Shown: positions 1-8,889 of the stretch, piece by piece
Layout of the letters: each line of letters starts with the position of its first letter
How positions within the stretch are numbered: position 1 is the first letter of the stretch
From: an uncultured Tenacibaculum sp.
GTDB lineage: Bacteria > Bacteroidota > Bacteroidia > Flavobacteriales > Flavobacteriaceae
NCBI GenBank assembly: GCA_947504185.1
Contig: CANNGJ010000022.1
Span: forward strand, 1-46,701
DNA length: 46,701 bases
Direction: 5' to 3'
The notes under the pieces: model-generated
Database searches by the model: none
What the model was told of the DNA's origin: nothing
What the model saw: only the letters and a program-made list of their open reading frames with translations
Position numbers and translations under genes: made by a program

Positions 1-74
1 CAAATAATTAAAGCCAAAATTATAACCGACGGAAAATAAAAAAGTCGGAAGATTTTTTCTTCCGACCATGACTA
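1..74. repeat. 74-bp repeat, left copy of an end-to-end inverted pair
   Basis: Bases 1-74 are identical to the reverse complement of 46626-46699. The identity stops exactly where the sequence diverges at base 75. The repeat contains a 9-bp hairpin and reads outward from the window at both ends, so the same sequence follows the outermost gene on each side. It may continue beyond the window. Confidence 0.95.
38..66 (-). terminator. Rho-independent terminator of the T9SS protease gene
   Basis: On the minus strand the arms GTCGGAAGA and TCTTCCGAC (58-66 and 44-52) form a perfect 9-bp stem with a five-base A loop, followed by six T (38-43). It lies about 48 bases past the protease stop codon, inside the 74-bp repeat. 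A 12-bp palindrome, AGCTAATTAGCT, sits just outside it at 74-85. Confidence 0.8.
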
Positions 75-113
75 GCTAATTAGCTCGCTTTTTTTGTGAT
101 ATAATATTTGTGT

Positions 114-3100
114 TTATCTAAAAATCACTTTTCTAGTTTTAATTTTACCATCATTTTCTACTTGTAATAAGTAGATCCCTCCACTTGGTCTTTTAAACTG
201 AATTTCTTTGTTAAAAGAATTTGATACCGTAGAAAAACTTTGAGTATCTAATAACTGTCCTCTTAAATCAAATAATCTAACAATAGTCAAATCTTTAACT
301 TTAACTTTAAAATTAACTGTAAGTTTACCATCAGATGGTATAGGGTACATTTTCAAGTCTTTAAATAATGTAGCGTCTGTAGCCAAACTTTCTTCATTTA
401 CTGTAATAGTATAATCTTCAGTTTCACCCCATTCTGATTTATGATCAGAATCACAAGAGCCATCTCCATTAGGATTAGAACTGTCAAAATATTCAATAAC
501 AACCCTCATCTTGGTATCTCCTAATTTAGCGTCACTAGGAACATCAATGTTAAGAGTTGCGGTAGCAATATCATCAGAACTATTTCCTAAATCATATCTT
601 TCAGTTTCTTTGTCAAATTTATAATCTTTATTCCAATCTATAAAAACATAACAATGGTCTTGATATCCACCAGTATCAAAAGTTACACTTATTTGGTGTG
701 AATTACCAAGTTCTACTGAGGTCGAAATAGAAGAGAAATCTTCATAGCCATCAACTAAGTCATTTCCAGAGTTATTATTAATTTCATTAAAGGTTACGTT
801 AGTAATATGTTCAGACCCACCTGCCTCATCAGTAAAAGTTGAAGAACAATACGAAGGTGTTTCTGTCGTGAATTCTCCAACACTAGAATTAGCTCCTTCT
901 CCACAATTATTTTTAGGTTTTACATACCAAAAATATTTAGTAATTCCTTCTAAAGGAGATGAGTGTATGTACGAGTTCGTAGAAGCTGTTTCATTTATAA
1001 TAATATTAGAAAAATCAGCATCACTAGCTACGACAATATTGTAAGATGTTGCATTTCCATCTGCACCCCATTCGAACTTAGGACTAAACCCTACGTTCGT
1101 TGCTCCAAATGTAGGGTTAGTTAAAGTAATATTAGAGAAGCTAGTACCAAAAACTTTTAATAAAGCATCAGTTGTTTGAGTTACGGTAGCCGAAGTACCT
1201 GTCGCTACAATAGTATAATCTTGTTGATTGCTACCATTTAAATTATTTATTGTCATTATAACGTCACCATCTGCACTAATTGTAGTTGGAGTAAAACTAA
1301 CACTAGCTCCATTAGGTAAGTCAGTAGCAGATAAAGTTACTGTCTCTGTAAAACCATTAATAAAGTCTAAATTTAAAGTATAACTAACAGAGTTGTTACC
1401 AGTGTTACATACAGTTTGCTTTTCAGTTTTATTTGTGATTAAAAAAGTTGGAACTGTTATTGAATTGATTGTGAAATTTGTTGAATTTACATTGTAAAAA
1501 ATATTGTCAGCAGCTTCAACCATTATACGGGCATTTGTAGTTGGGTTACTAGGTACAACAATATCTTCTGTACCATCGTTAGCGATATTTTCTTTTATAA
1601 GGATAGGGAAAGTTACTCCTCCATCTGTAGAAAGTCTAATATTTACTTTAGTACAATTAATTGGAGCTTGATCAGTTATTCCTTTGTTCCATGTTATAGT
1701 TTGTGTAGTTCCTGAGCTCCAAGTTACTGCTGAGTTAGGGGCTGTAATTGTAAAGGCTTCAGTATCAGTTACAGTTACTTTTATGTCATCTCTTGCAGAG
1801 TTCCCTCCACCTGAATGATTGTCTCTTACAGTAAAAGCGAAATTTAATTCTCTTGCCACAGAGGGAAGAACTTCCCATTCAGAAGCTGTATTACCAGCAA
1901 TTACAGTAGCTAAAGCTGGCATATATCTGTTTGGAGAGGCTTTTGAAGGCAAAGACCTAAACATTGGCCCTGCATTATTAGTAGCTAAAGGAGGCATAGA
2001 AGCTACTTCATTGTCAATTTGTTCCCAGTTATATGTTAGACTAGAAATTCCTTGTGTATCAGTGGCTGTTCCTTTTAATATGAAAGGAGTAGATTTAGGA
2101 ATGCTGACATCCACACCTGCATTTGCGGTAGGAGCTGTATTCATAGGGTTTGTATCTGATAAAATCCCACAATCTCCATTGCCTTTAATATGTGCCCACA
2201 TTTGTGCAATACTGACGGCATGAAAATGATCATCACTATTATTTTGTACGTTTGGAGCACAAATTCCAGCATATCCCATTATTGTAGAGCCACTGCCAGG
2301 TTCTACTGCAGTTGAACTTGATCTATTACCGTCACATGAGTTATTAAATGTATGAGTGGCACCAAATTGGTGCCCTAATTCATGAGCTACATAATCAATA
2401 TCATAAGGGTCACTAATAGGCTGACTTCTACCTGTGATACCCTTTGCCTTAGAGTCTTTTACACATACTGAATTTAGCTGAGCTAATCCACCTCCACCAG
2501 TACTAAAAGTATGTCCAACATCATAATTAGCATCTCCAATAATTTCATCACATTTAACTTGACTTTCATTTATTAAGGCAGTATCACTATCGTTCGTCAG
2601 TTCATCAGTTGCAGCATCTAAAAAAATGATTTTATCATTATCATCAACTATAACCATTCTTACACCTAGATCTCTTTCATAAACTCCGTTTACACGAGCC
2701 ATGGTTGTATTCATAGCAGATAAAACAGCAGCTTTTTTCTCAGTATCAGTTGTTGGTGCCGGAGTTGTACGGTTTATATGAAATTGAGAGTATTCACCTG
2801 TAGATACTATTGCTATTCTATATGTTCTAAGCTTTCCGTCATCGGCATTTCTTTTAACAAATGATGATTTTAAAGCTTTTTTAGCAGCACTTTCAACTTG
2901 ACATTCAAAACTATTTTTATCTGATTTTAAATCAACTCTTTTATAAACGATATATTGTTTTTTACTTTTTGTGTAAGGGTCTACATATACTGTGCTTTCT
3001 TTTCCTGAAAAAATTATAGCATGCATTCCATCAACGCCAATGCTGATTTTTGCCATTGCGGTAAGATCATCTATTCCTTGAGCAGAATAAGATTTTATCA

Positions 3101-3419
3101 TTGGGAATTTGGCTGCCAATTTTGGAGCTAAATATGAAGTCTCTTTTATTGTAAATTTTTTCAACTCACCTTTGGAATTTGGTAATTCAATAATATTAGT
3201 AGGTGAATTTCGGGATTTTAATAATGAGTTTTTAAATCCATCAAAATTTAAATTCATTAAAGAATATCTTTCTGGAAAATTTTTATTAGGTAATACATCT
3301 TTTTGTTTAAAAGAAAAATTCTCTTTTTCAGCCTTCTCCCATAAGTCTTGTGAAAATAAGTTATTTATAGATAAAAAAGAAAGTGTTAATATTAAAAGAG
3401 TATATTTTTTAATCATCAT
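114..3419 (-). CDS. Secreted reprolysin-like zinc metalloprotease with T9SS sorting domain
   Basis: A 1101-residue secreted protease. Residues 1-23 form a signal peptide. The catalytic domain carries the metzincin zinc motif HELGHQFGATH at about 346-356 and a Met-turn, MGYAG, at about 381. Next come a Ser/Thr-rich Ig-like segment (about 560-660), a fibronectin III-like segment (about 770-860), a GEVED-type domain with the Asp-rich FIDWNKDYKFD (about 865-1010), and a C-terminal T9SS type A sorting domain ending in KTRKVIFR. The family hydrolyses extracellular proteins; type IX secretion exports it and removes the C-terminal domain. Start is the first of two tandem ATGs (3419 or 3416). It is a single gene with its own terminator. 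Substrate is unknown. Confidence 0.93.
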   Translation of the reverse strand: MMIKKYTLLILTLSFLSINNLFSQDLWEKAEKENFSFKQKDVLPNKNFPERYSLMNLNFDGFKNSLLKSRNSPTNIIELPNSKGELKKFTIKETSYLAPKLAAKFPMIKSYSAQGIDDLTAMAKISIGVDGMHAIIFSGKESTVYVDPYTKSKKQYIVYKRVDLKSDKNSFECQVESAAKKALKSSFVKRNADDGKLRTYRIAIVSTGEYSQFHINRTTPAPTTDTEKKAAVLSAMNTTMARVNGVYERDLGVRMVIVDDNDKIIFLDAATDELTNDSDTALINESQVKCDEIIGDANYDVGHTFSTGGGGLAQLNSVCVKDSKAKGITGRSQPISDPYDIDYVAHELGHQFGATHTFNNSCDGNRSSSTAVEPGSGSTIMGYAGICAPNVQNNSDDHFHAVSIAQMWAHIKGNGDCGILSDTNPMNTAPTANAGVDVSIPKSTPFILKGTATDTQGISSLTYNWEQIDNEVASMPPLATNNAGPMFRSLPSKASPNRYMPALATVIAGNTASEWEVLPSVARELNFAFTVRDNHSGGGNSARDDIKVTVTDTEAFTITAPNSAVTWSSGTTQTITWNKGITDQAPINCTKVNIRLSTDGGVTFPILIKENIANDGTEDIVVPSNPTTNARIMVEAADNIFYNVNSTNFTINSITVPTFLITNKTEKQTVCNTGNNSVSYTLNLDFINGFTETVTLSATDLPNGASVSFTPTTISADGDVIMTINNLNGSNQQDYTIVATGTSATVTQTTDALLKVFGTSFSNITLTNPTFGATNVGFSPKFEWGADGNATSYNIVVASDADFSNIIINETASTNSYIHSSPLEGITKYFWYVKPKNNCGEGANSSVGEFTTETPSYCSSTFTDEAGGSEHITNVTFNEINNNSGNDLVDGYEDFSSISTSVELGNSHQISVTFDTGGYQDHCYVFIDWNKDYKFDKETERYDLGNSSDDIATATLNIDVPSDAKLGDTKMRVVIEYFDSSNPNGDGSCDSDHKSEWGETEDYTITVNEESLATDATLFKDLKMYPIPSDGKLTVNFKVKVKDLTIVRLFDLRGQLLDTQSFSTVSNSFNKEIQFKRPSGGIYLLQVENDGKIKTRKVIFR

Positions 3420-3467
3420 TATTTTGGTAGTTATGTTAGATAATAACAGCTTAAGGCTATTTTTCCC

Positions 3468-3475
3468 TACCTTTG
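3468..3475 (+). promoter_or_regulatory. Putative -7 box for lipB
   Basis: TACCTTTG matches the Bacteroidota -7 consensus TAnnTTTG and ends 25 bases before the lipB ATG. No clear -33 TTG is seen at the expected spacing, so the assignment is tentative. Confidence 0.45.
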
Positions 3476-3500
3476 AAGGGTAAAGATATTTAACAAAAAT

Positions 3501-4205
3501 ATGAATAAAAATATTATAATCAATGACTTAGGATCTAAAGATTATAAAGATGTATGGGATCTTCAGACACGAATTTTAGACGATGTAGTTTCTTTAAAAA
3601 AGGAAAGGAGAAATGGTAATACAAAAATAGTTACTCCAAATAATTTTTTATTTGTTGAACACCCGCATGTTTATACGCTTGGAAAATCTGGAGACATGAG
3701 TAATTTATTATTGAATGAAACGCAGCTAAAAGAAAAAGGAGCTACTTTTTATAAAATAAATAGAGGAGGAGACATTACCTACCATGGTCCTGGGCAAATA
3801 GTTGGGTACCCTATTTTAGATTTAGAAAACTTTTTTACTGATATTCACAAGTATTTACGTTTGTTAGAAGAGTCTATTATTTTAACAATAGCTGAATATG
3901 GTTTAAAAGGAGAAAGAAGTGAAGGAGAAACAGGTGTTTGGTTAGGTGTTGGAACTCCGTTTGCACGTAAAATATGCGCTATGGGTATTCGAGCTAGTAG
4001 GTGGGTAACGATGCATGGTTTTGCATTGAATGTAAATGCCAATCTAGGTTATTTTGATAATATTATTCCTTGCGGAATTAGAGGAAAGGCTGTAACCTCT
4101 ATGGAGGTAGAGCTTGGAAATAAAATTTCTGAAGAAGAAGTAAAACAAAAAATACTAAAACACTTTAAAGAGTTATTTGAAGTGGAGGAGTTTATAATAG
4201 AATAA
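3501..4205 (+). CDS. lipB: Octanoyl-[ACP]:protein N-octanoyltransferase LipB
   Basis: Transfers octanoate from acyl carrier protein to the lipoyl domains of 2-oxoacid dehydrogenases and the glycine cleavage H protein in the cytoplasm, the first step of endogenous lipoate synthesis. At 234 residues it is a usual family length. The substrate-pocket motif RGGDITYHGPGQ is at about 88-99. The catalytic pair is visible as Lys157 in ARKICAMG and Cys191 in IIPCGI. No lipA lies next to it. It stands alone, with an upstream -7 box and a strong terminator shared with the convergent YceI gene. Confidence 0.95.
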   Translation: MNKNIIINDLGSKDYKDVWDLQTRILDDVVSLKKERRNGNTKIVTPNNFLFVEHPHVYTLGKSGDMSNLLLNETQLKEKGATFYKINRGGDITYHGPGQIVGYPILDLENFFTDIHKYLRLLEESIILTIAEYGLKGERSEGETGVWLGVGTPFARKICAMGIRASRWVTMHGFALNVNANLGYFDNIIPCGIRGKAVTSMEVELGNKISEEEVKQKILKHFKELFEVEEFIIE

Positions 4206-4207
4206 AT

Positions 4208-4240
4208 AAAAAAGGTTGACATAAATTGTCAACCTTTTTT
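4208..4240. terminator. Bidirectional terminator between lipB and the YceI gene
   Basis: AAAAAGGTTGACA and TGTCAACCTTTTTT form a long perfect stem with a short loop, with an A-run on one side and a T-run on the other. It sits between two convergent stop codons and can serve both genes. Confidence 0.85.
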
Positions 4241-4261
4241 ATTTGAATATTAAATTCAAAT

Positions 4262-4906
4262 TTATTTTTTAGCTTTAATATCGAAAGAAATTTCCATTAA
4301 ATCGTTGATGAACTTGTCTTTTAAAGCAGCATCAAACTTTTTTGAGCTATAAGTAACACCAAAGTCAGTTCTGTCAATACTAAAAACATCACTTTTAAAA
4401 GTTGCAACACCTTCATTTTCAGAAATAATTGCAGGAATAGTAATGCTCTTTGTAGTCCCTCTAAGAGTTAAGTTACCAGTAACTTGTAATTTACCATCTT
4501 TCATTTCTGAACTCGCTACTTCAAATTTTGCTGTTGGGAATTTAGCTACGTCAAAAAAGTCTCCAGATTTTAAGTGGCCTTCTAATTTTTCTTTTCCTTT
4601 TCCAGCTTCTAAATCTGTACAAGAAATTGTATTCATATCGATTGTGAATTCTCCAGATTTAAGAGTTCCGTTTTCGATATCTAATAAACCACTTGCTAAA
4701 CTAACCACTCCGTTATGAGAACCTGTTGGCTTACTACCTTTCCAAGTAACAGTAGACTCAGTTACATTTGCTTTATAAGAATTTACTACGTTTTCTACTT
4801 TTTTTACATCTTTAACTTTTTCACTAGCTGTTACTTTGTTCTTTTCAGTTTTGCATGATACTGCAGCGAAAGCAACAAAAGCGATTGCTAAAATTGATTT
4901 TTTCAT
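4262..4906 (-). CDS. YceI-family lipoprotein
   Basis: A 214-residue lipoprotein. The N-terminus is a lipoprotein signal with lipobox AVSC, giving lipidated Cys18. The rest, about residues 40-214, is a YceI lipocalin-like beta-barrel with typical segments such as STVTWKGSKPTGSHNGVV, the FDVAKFPTAKFE strand and GVTYSSKKFDAALKDKF near the end. YceI proteins bind isoprenoid or other amphiphilic lipids; the ligand here cannot be read from sequence. It is monocistronic with its own -7 box, and convergent with lipB. Confidence 0.88.
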   Translation of the reverse strand: MKKSILAIAFVAFAAVSCKTEKNKVTASEKVKDVKKVENVVNSYKANVTESTVTWKGSKPTGSHNGVVSLASGLLDIENGTLKSGEFTIDMNTISCTDLEAGKGKEKLEGHLKSGDFFDVAKFPTAKFEVASSEMKDGKLQVTGNLTLRGTTKSITIPAIISENEGVATFKSDVFSIDRTDFGVTYSSKKFDAALKDKFINDLMEISFDIKAKK

Positions 4907-4939
4907 TTTTATTGATTTTAATAATTGAATTATTTAGAA

Positions 4940-4947
4940 CAAATGTA
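4940..4947 (-). promoter_or_regulatory. Putative -7 box for the YceI gene
   Basis: Read on the minus strand, TACATTTG fits TAnnTTTG exactly and lies 33 bases upstream of the ATG. The -33 element is not clear. Confidence 0.5.
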
Positions 4948-4971
4948 AATAAAAAATATTTTCCACGGAAA

Positions 4972-5688
4972 TTAATCTTTTGTTAATATTTTATTAATTA
5001 CATAAGAACTGGCCTGTAGACCAAAAGCAGCCGGCATATAACTGATAGTTCCGTAATAAGATTTTTTAAAATTAGTTCCGTCTGTTAGTTTTAAACTTTT
5101 GGGTATTTGTACTTCTTCAGAATACACAGCAGCAACACCTTTATTAACTTTTCTGTCTTTTAATCTCTTTTTTAAAGCACGCGCCATTTTACAGTTTTTG
5201 GTTTTGCTAATGTCTTTTACTACAACTTTACTTGCGTCTAATTTTCCTCCAGCCCCCATAGAGCTTATTAGTTTCACTTTTTTTCGCTTAGCTGCAACGA
5301 TCAGATTTATTTTAGGTGTAATGCTGTCAATACAATCTAAAACGTAATCGTATTTTTTATCTACAATTTCAAAGGCTCTTTCGGGAGAAAGAAATTCTTC
5401 TAAAACAGTTAACTTAATTTCTGAATTAATGTCTTTTATTCTTTCTGCAATAACTGTCGCTTTCGATTTTCCTACAGTACTGTCTAACGCTGGTAATTGC
5501 CTGTTTTTATTGGTTTCGTCAAAAGCATCACCGTCTACAATAGTCATTTTTCCTACGCCAGCTCTTGCGATAAATTCAGCAGCAAATGACCCTACACCAC
5601 CTAAACCAACAATTAATATGTTTGCTGCTTTAAGCTTTTCCATTCCATTTTTTTGAACCAATAATTCTGTTCTTTCTAGCCAACTCAT
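4972..5688 (-). CDS. tcdA: tRNA threonylcarbamoyladenosine dehydratase TcdA
   Basis: A 238-residue ThiF/E1-like enzyme that uses ATP to cyclise t6A37 to ct6A in ANN-decoding tRNAs. The nucleotide-binding motif GLGGVGSFAAEFIARAG is near residues 27-44, followed by the adenylation segment DGDAFDETNKNRQ with the Asn-Arg pair typical of the family. DCIDSITPK and the C-terminal PAAFGLQ are also characteristic. Its start overlaps the tatD stop by 4 bases (ATGA), so the two are translationally coupled. Last gene of the rsgA-dtd-tatD-tcdA set, which is unified by tRNA and ribosome quality control. Confidence 0.9.
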   Translation of the reverse strand: MSWLERTELLVQKNGMEKLKAANILIVGLGGVGSFAAEFIARAGVGKMTIVDGDAFDETNKNRQLPALDSTVGKSKATVIAERIKDINSEIKLTVLEEFLSPERAFEIVDKKYDYVLDCIDSITPKINLIVAAKRKKVKLISSMGAGGKLDASKVVVKDISKTKNCKMARALKKRLKDRKVNKGVAAVYSEEVQIPKSLKLTDGTNFKKSYYGTISYMPAAFGLQASSYVINKILTKD

Positions 5689-6329
5689 TTTATAAATACT
5701 TTATTAAAATTTTGATGTATAATTTCTTGTAATTCTATTATTTTTAATTTTCTTATTTCTGCAGCTTTTTGATATAGATCTTTAATTAGGATTTTGGAAT
5801 CATCTGTTTCTAAAAAAAAAGTATCAAGAGGGAGACTTAAAAAAGCTTCTTGTAATTTATTAGATGATAAAAGAGGTTTTCCAAAAGAAATATAAAATCC
5901 GTTTTTAGTTAATGATTGCGCAACTTGTTTGTGTTTGTTAAAACCATGAATAATCCATGGCATTGACGGATTTATTTCTTTTTTTAATTGTATAATTTCT
6001 TGAAAAGACTTTACGCAATGTATTACTAAAGGTTTTTGATATTTCTCAGATAGTCTAACTTGTTTTTTAAAGACGTCTATTTGTAACTCAAAGTTTGTTT
6101 CTATGAGTTTATCTAAACCACATTCACCAACCGCACAACAGTTTACTTCTTGTAATCTTTCTTCTACAAAAAGAAGTTCATCTTTAATATTTTCTTTTTT
6201 AATATACCAAGGGTGAATTCCTATAGAAAATGATTTTTTAAACCCCACAGCATTAGGATAACAATTCTCGATTTCAAAAACCGAATTTTGATTAGATATA
6301 GTATGGGTATGGATATCAATAAATTTCAT
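5685..6329 (-). CDS. TatD-family metal-dependent hydrolase
   Basis: A 214-residue TatD-type TIM-barrel protein, short compared with the usual 250-265 residues. It begins with the metal-binding strand FIDIHTHT, then IGIHPWY, the acid-bearing GECGLDK, the His-bearing LVIHC and WIIHGF, and FLETDD near the end. Family members are 3'-5' DNA exonucleases or deacylases acting on D-aminoacyl-tRNA-like or other substrates. Lying next to dtd and tcdA suggests nucleic-acid quality control, which is inference. It follows dtd by 9 bases and overlaps tcdA by 4. Confidence 0.85.
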   Translation of the reverse strand: MKFIDIHTHTISNQNSVFEIENCYPNAVGFKKSFSIGIHPWYIKKENIKDELLFVEERLQEVNCCAVGECGLDKLIETNFELQIDVFKKQVRLSEKYQKPLVIHCVKSFQEIIQLKKEINPSMPWIIHGFNKHKQVAQSLTKNGFYISFGKPLLSSNKLQEAFLSLPLDTFFLETDDSKILIKDLYQKAAEIRKLKIIELQEIIHQNFNKVFIK

Positions 6330-6338
6330 AATGAAATT

Positions 6339-6791
6339 CTAGACCTTATCTTTTGTGTCAATTATAATGGTTACAGGCCCATCGTTGAGTAATTCAACTT
6401 TCATATCAGCACCAAATTGACCAGTTTGCACTTTTTTACCTAAATCAATTTCTATTTGTTTGATGAATTGTTCGTATAAAGGAATAGCGGTATCAGGTTT
6501 TGCTGCTTTTATATAGCTTGGTCTATTTCCTTTTTTAGTTGATGCATGCAAGGTGAATTGACTTACAACGATAGCATCACCATTAATATCGATTAATGAT
6601 TTATTCATCACTCCATTTTCATCATTAAAAATTCTAAGATTTGATATTTTTTTAGACAACCAGTTAATATCCTTCTGTATGTCATCATCAGTTATTCCTA
6701 GTAGGATTAATAATCCACCTTGAATATTGGCAACTTTTTCACCTTCAGTAGTTACACTTGCTCTTGAAACTCGTTGAATGATTGCTTTCAT
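6339..6791 (-). CDS. dtd: D-aminoacyl-tRNA deacylase
   Basis: Hydrolyses D-aminoacyl-tRNAs, and glycine mischarged on tRNA-Ala, protecting translation from wrong-chirality residues. At 150 residues it is full length. It shows the MKAIIQRVSRASV start, the SQFTLHA motif at 77-83 and the Gly-cisPro-type active-site segment NDGPVTI at 136-142. The start codon immediately follows the rsgA stop, so the two are in one operon. Cytoplasmic homodimer in the family. Confidence 0.95.
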   Translation of the reverse strand: MKAIIQRVSRASVTTEGEKVANIQGGLLILLGITDDDIQKDINWLSKKISNLRIFNDENGVMNKSLIDINGDAIVVSQFTLHASTKKGNRPSYIKAAKPDTAIPLYEQFIKQIEIDLGKKVQTGQFGADMKVELLNDGPVTIIIDTKDKV

Positions 6792-7745
6792 CTATTCTTG
6801 ATCTTTTTCCCAGGTATCGGTTCTGTAATGCTCTTCTTCACCTTCTAAAATTTGCAAATAGCTTTTATAACGAGACCATGAAACCTCTTCGTTTTCTAGT
6901 GCATCTTTTACTGCACATTTAGGTTCGTTAACGTGTATGCAATTGTTGAATTTACAATTTTGTTTTAAAGCGAAAAACTCAGGAAAATAATCACCTAATT
7001 CATCTTTGTCCATATCAACAACACCAAAACCTTTAATTCCTGGGGTGTCAATAATTCGTGCATTAAAACTTAAATCGAACATTTCAGCAAAGGTTGTAGT
7101 GTGTTTTCCTTGCTTATATTGTTCTGATATTTCTTTGGTTTTTAAATTTAAAGAAGGTTCTATAGCGTTAACCAAAGTGGTTTTTCCAACACCTGAATGC
7201 CCTACAAACATAGATGATTTGCCAAGCATTAATTCTTTAATTTTATCTACGTTTTTATTTTGAGTAGCAGAAACTTCAATACACTGATATCCGATAGCTT
7301 CATAAATATCTTTTAAATATAAAATTTCAGCTTGTTGTTCAATTTCATAGGAATCTATTTTGTTAAAAACTAAAATTGTTTTTATAGAATAAGCTTCGGT
7401 AGTTACTAAAAAACGATCGATAAAAGTGGTGAAAGTAGGAGGGTTATCTATAGTAATTAATAAAAATACTTGATCGATATTAGAAGCAATAATATGTGTT
7501 TGTTTAGATAGGTTTACCGATTTTCGAACAATAAAGTTATCTCGTTCATAAATGTTGGTAATTACCCCAGTTTCCTCGTTGTTTTTTGTTTCAAGGTCAA
7601 AATCAACTTTATCTCCAACCGCAATTGGATTAGTACTCTTAATTCCTTTTAAACGGAATTTCCCTTTGATTCTGCATTTGTATAAAGCCTCTTCAGACTT
7701 AACTAAATACCAACTTCCTGTAGATTTATAAACCGTTCCTGTCAT
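6792..7745 (-). CDS. rsgA: Ribosome small-subunit GTPase RsgA
   Basis: A 317-residue circularly permuted GTPase that checks late maturation of the 30S subunit. It has an N-terminal OB fold (1-70), then GTPase motifs in permuted order: G4 VFNKID, G1 GHSGVGKTTLVN and G3 DTPGIKGFG. The C-terminal zinc knuckle reads CKFNNCIHVNEPKC. First gene of the leftward operon with dtd, tatD and tcdA. The aromatic operon terminator ends 18 bases upstream, so its promoter must overlap that region or lie within the preceding gene. Confidence 0.96.
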   Translation of the reverse strand: MTGTVYKSTGSWYLVKSEEALYKCRIKGKFRLKGIKSTNPIAVGDKVDFDLETKNNEETGVITNIYERDNFIVRKSVNLSKQTHIIASNIDQVFLLITIDNPPTFTTFIDRFLVTTEAYSIKTILVFNKIDSYEIEQQAEILYLKDIYEAIGYQCIEVSATQNKNVDKIKELMLGKSSMFVGHSGVGKTTLVNAIEPSLNLKTKEISEQYKQGKHTTTFAEMFDLSFNARIIDTPGIKGFGVVDMDKDELGDYFPEFFALKQNCKFNNCIHVNEPKCAVKDALENEEVSWSRYKSYLQILEGEEEHYRTDTWEKDQE

Positions 7746-7762
7746 AGAGCAAAGATGAGAAT

Positions 7763-7789
7763 AAAAAAGATTCCCGCAAAAAGCGGGAA
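7763..7789 (-). terminator. Terminator of the aromatic amino acid operon
   Basis: TTCCCGC and GCGGGAA (7783-7789 and 7771-7777) form a GC-rich perfect 7-bp stem with a five-base loop. On the minus strand it is followed by TCTTTTTT. It directly follows the DAHP synthase stop codon. Confidence 0.85.
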
Positions 7790-7793
7790 TTGT

Positions 7794-8876
7794 TTAATTG
7801 TTAATTATTTTTTCTTGATGATTAATACTTTCTTGGTGAATGGCTTTAAATATTTTAAGAATAAACTCTTCGCTTAAGCCACGTTCATTTCCTTCTAAAA
7901 TCATTTTTCCTAAAATTTCGTTCCATCTTCTTGTTTGAAGTATAGCTACATTTTTTTCTTTTTTCAATTCTCCAATTGAATCAGCTACTTTCATTCGTTT
8001 ACCAAGCATATCGATAAGTTGATGATCAACAACATCAATTTGTGTACGTAATGTATTCAATGCATTTCTATAATCAGCTTCAGTATCAGTAGCTTTTCTA
8101 ACTTTTAAATCAACCATCATTTCAACAAGAGTTGAAGGTGTAATTTGTTGTTTAGCATCACTCCAAGCATTGTCTGGATCGTAATGAGTTTCTACCATTA
8201 ATCCATCAAAATTTAAATCTAAAGCTGTTTGGCAAATATCAAAAATAATATCACGACGACCAGCAATGTGTGAAGGATCACAAATTAATGGTAAATCTGG
8301 AAAACGGTTTTGTAATTCAATAGGGATTTGCCATTCAGGAATATTACGGTACCTTGTTTTTTCATAAGTTGAAAACCCTCTGTGAATTACTCCAAGCTTT
8401 TTAATATTAGCAGTATATAAACGTTCTATAGCTCCAAGCCATAAAGATAAATCAGGATTTACAGGATTTTTAACCAATACTATTTTGTCAGTTCCGTTAA
8501 GTGCATCAGCAATTTCTTGAACAATAAACGGACTTACCGTTGTTCTTGCTCCAATCCACAAAATATCTATGTCGTGCTCTAAGGCTAGCTTTACATGATC
8601 CTTGTTGGCAACTTCAGTTGCTGTTAACATGCCTGTTTCTTGTTTAGCTTTTTGTAACCATTTTAATCCTAATGCGCCCACACCTTCAAAATTACCAGGT
8701 CTAGTTCTTGGTTTCCAAATTCCTGCGCGCAATACAGTAGCATCGGTATCTTTTAATTCATGTGCTATTTTTAATACTTGTTCTTCTGTTTCTGCACTAC
8801 AAGGTCCTGCTATAACTAATGGATGATTTAAACCGAAATCATTTAACCATGTTTTTAATTCTTTTGTGTTTTCCAT
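7794..8876 (-). CDS. Bifunctional DAHP synthase / chorismate mutase type II
   Basis: Condenses PEP with erythrose 4-phosphate, the first step of the shikimate pathway, and rearranges chorismate to prephenate. Residues 1-265 are the KDO8P-like DAHP synthase class, with GPCSAETEEQ at 24-33, AGIWKPRTRPGNFEG, and the metal/phosphate motifs GVIHRGFS and CDPSHIAGRRD. Residues 270-360 are an AroQ chorismate mutase helix bundle (LRTQIDVVDHQLIDMLGKRM and VAILQTRRWNEI). In Bacteroidota relatives the mutase domain also mediates prephenate feedback on the synthase; that is family knowledge. Last gene of the pheA operon, 13 bases after tyrA. Confidence 0.94.
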   Translation of the reverse strand: MENTKELKTWLNDFGLNHPLVIAGPCSAETEEQVLKIAHELKDTDATVLRAGIWKPRTRPGNFEGVGALGLKWLQKAKQETGMLTATEVANKDHVKLALEHDIDILWIGARTTVSPFIVQEIADALNGTDKIVLVKNPVNPDLSLWLGAIERLYTANIKKLGVIHRGFSTYEKTRYRNIPEWQIPIELQNRFPDLPLICDPSHIAGRRDIIFDICQTALDLNFDGLMVETHYDPDNAWSDAKQQITPSTLVEMMVDLKVRKATDTEADYRNALNTLRTQIDVVDHQLIDMLGKRMKVADSIGELKKEKNVAILQTRRWNEILGKMILEGNERGLSEEFILKIFKAIHQESINHQEKIINN

Positions 8877-8889
8877 TTTGTTGTCTTAA

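Noticed and set aside
1819..2223. 134-codon open frame antisense to the T9SS protease
   Set aside because: It is a shadow of the protease gene, with low-complexity Ala/Gly/Ser content from the opposite strand and no start context.
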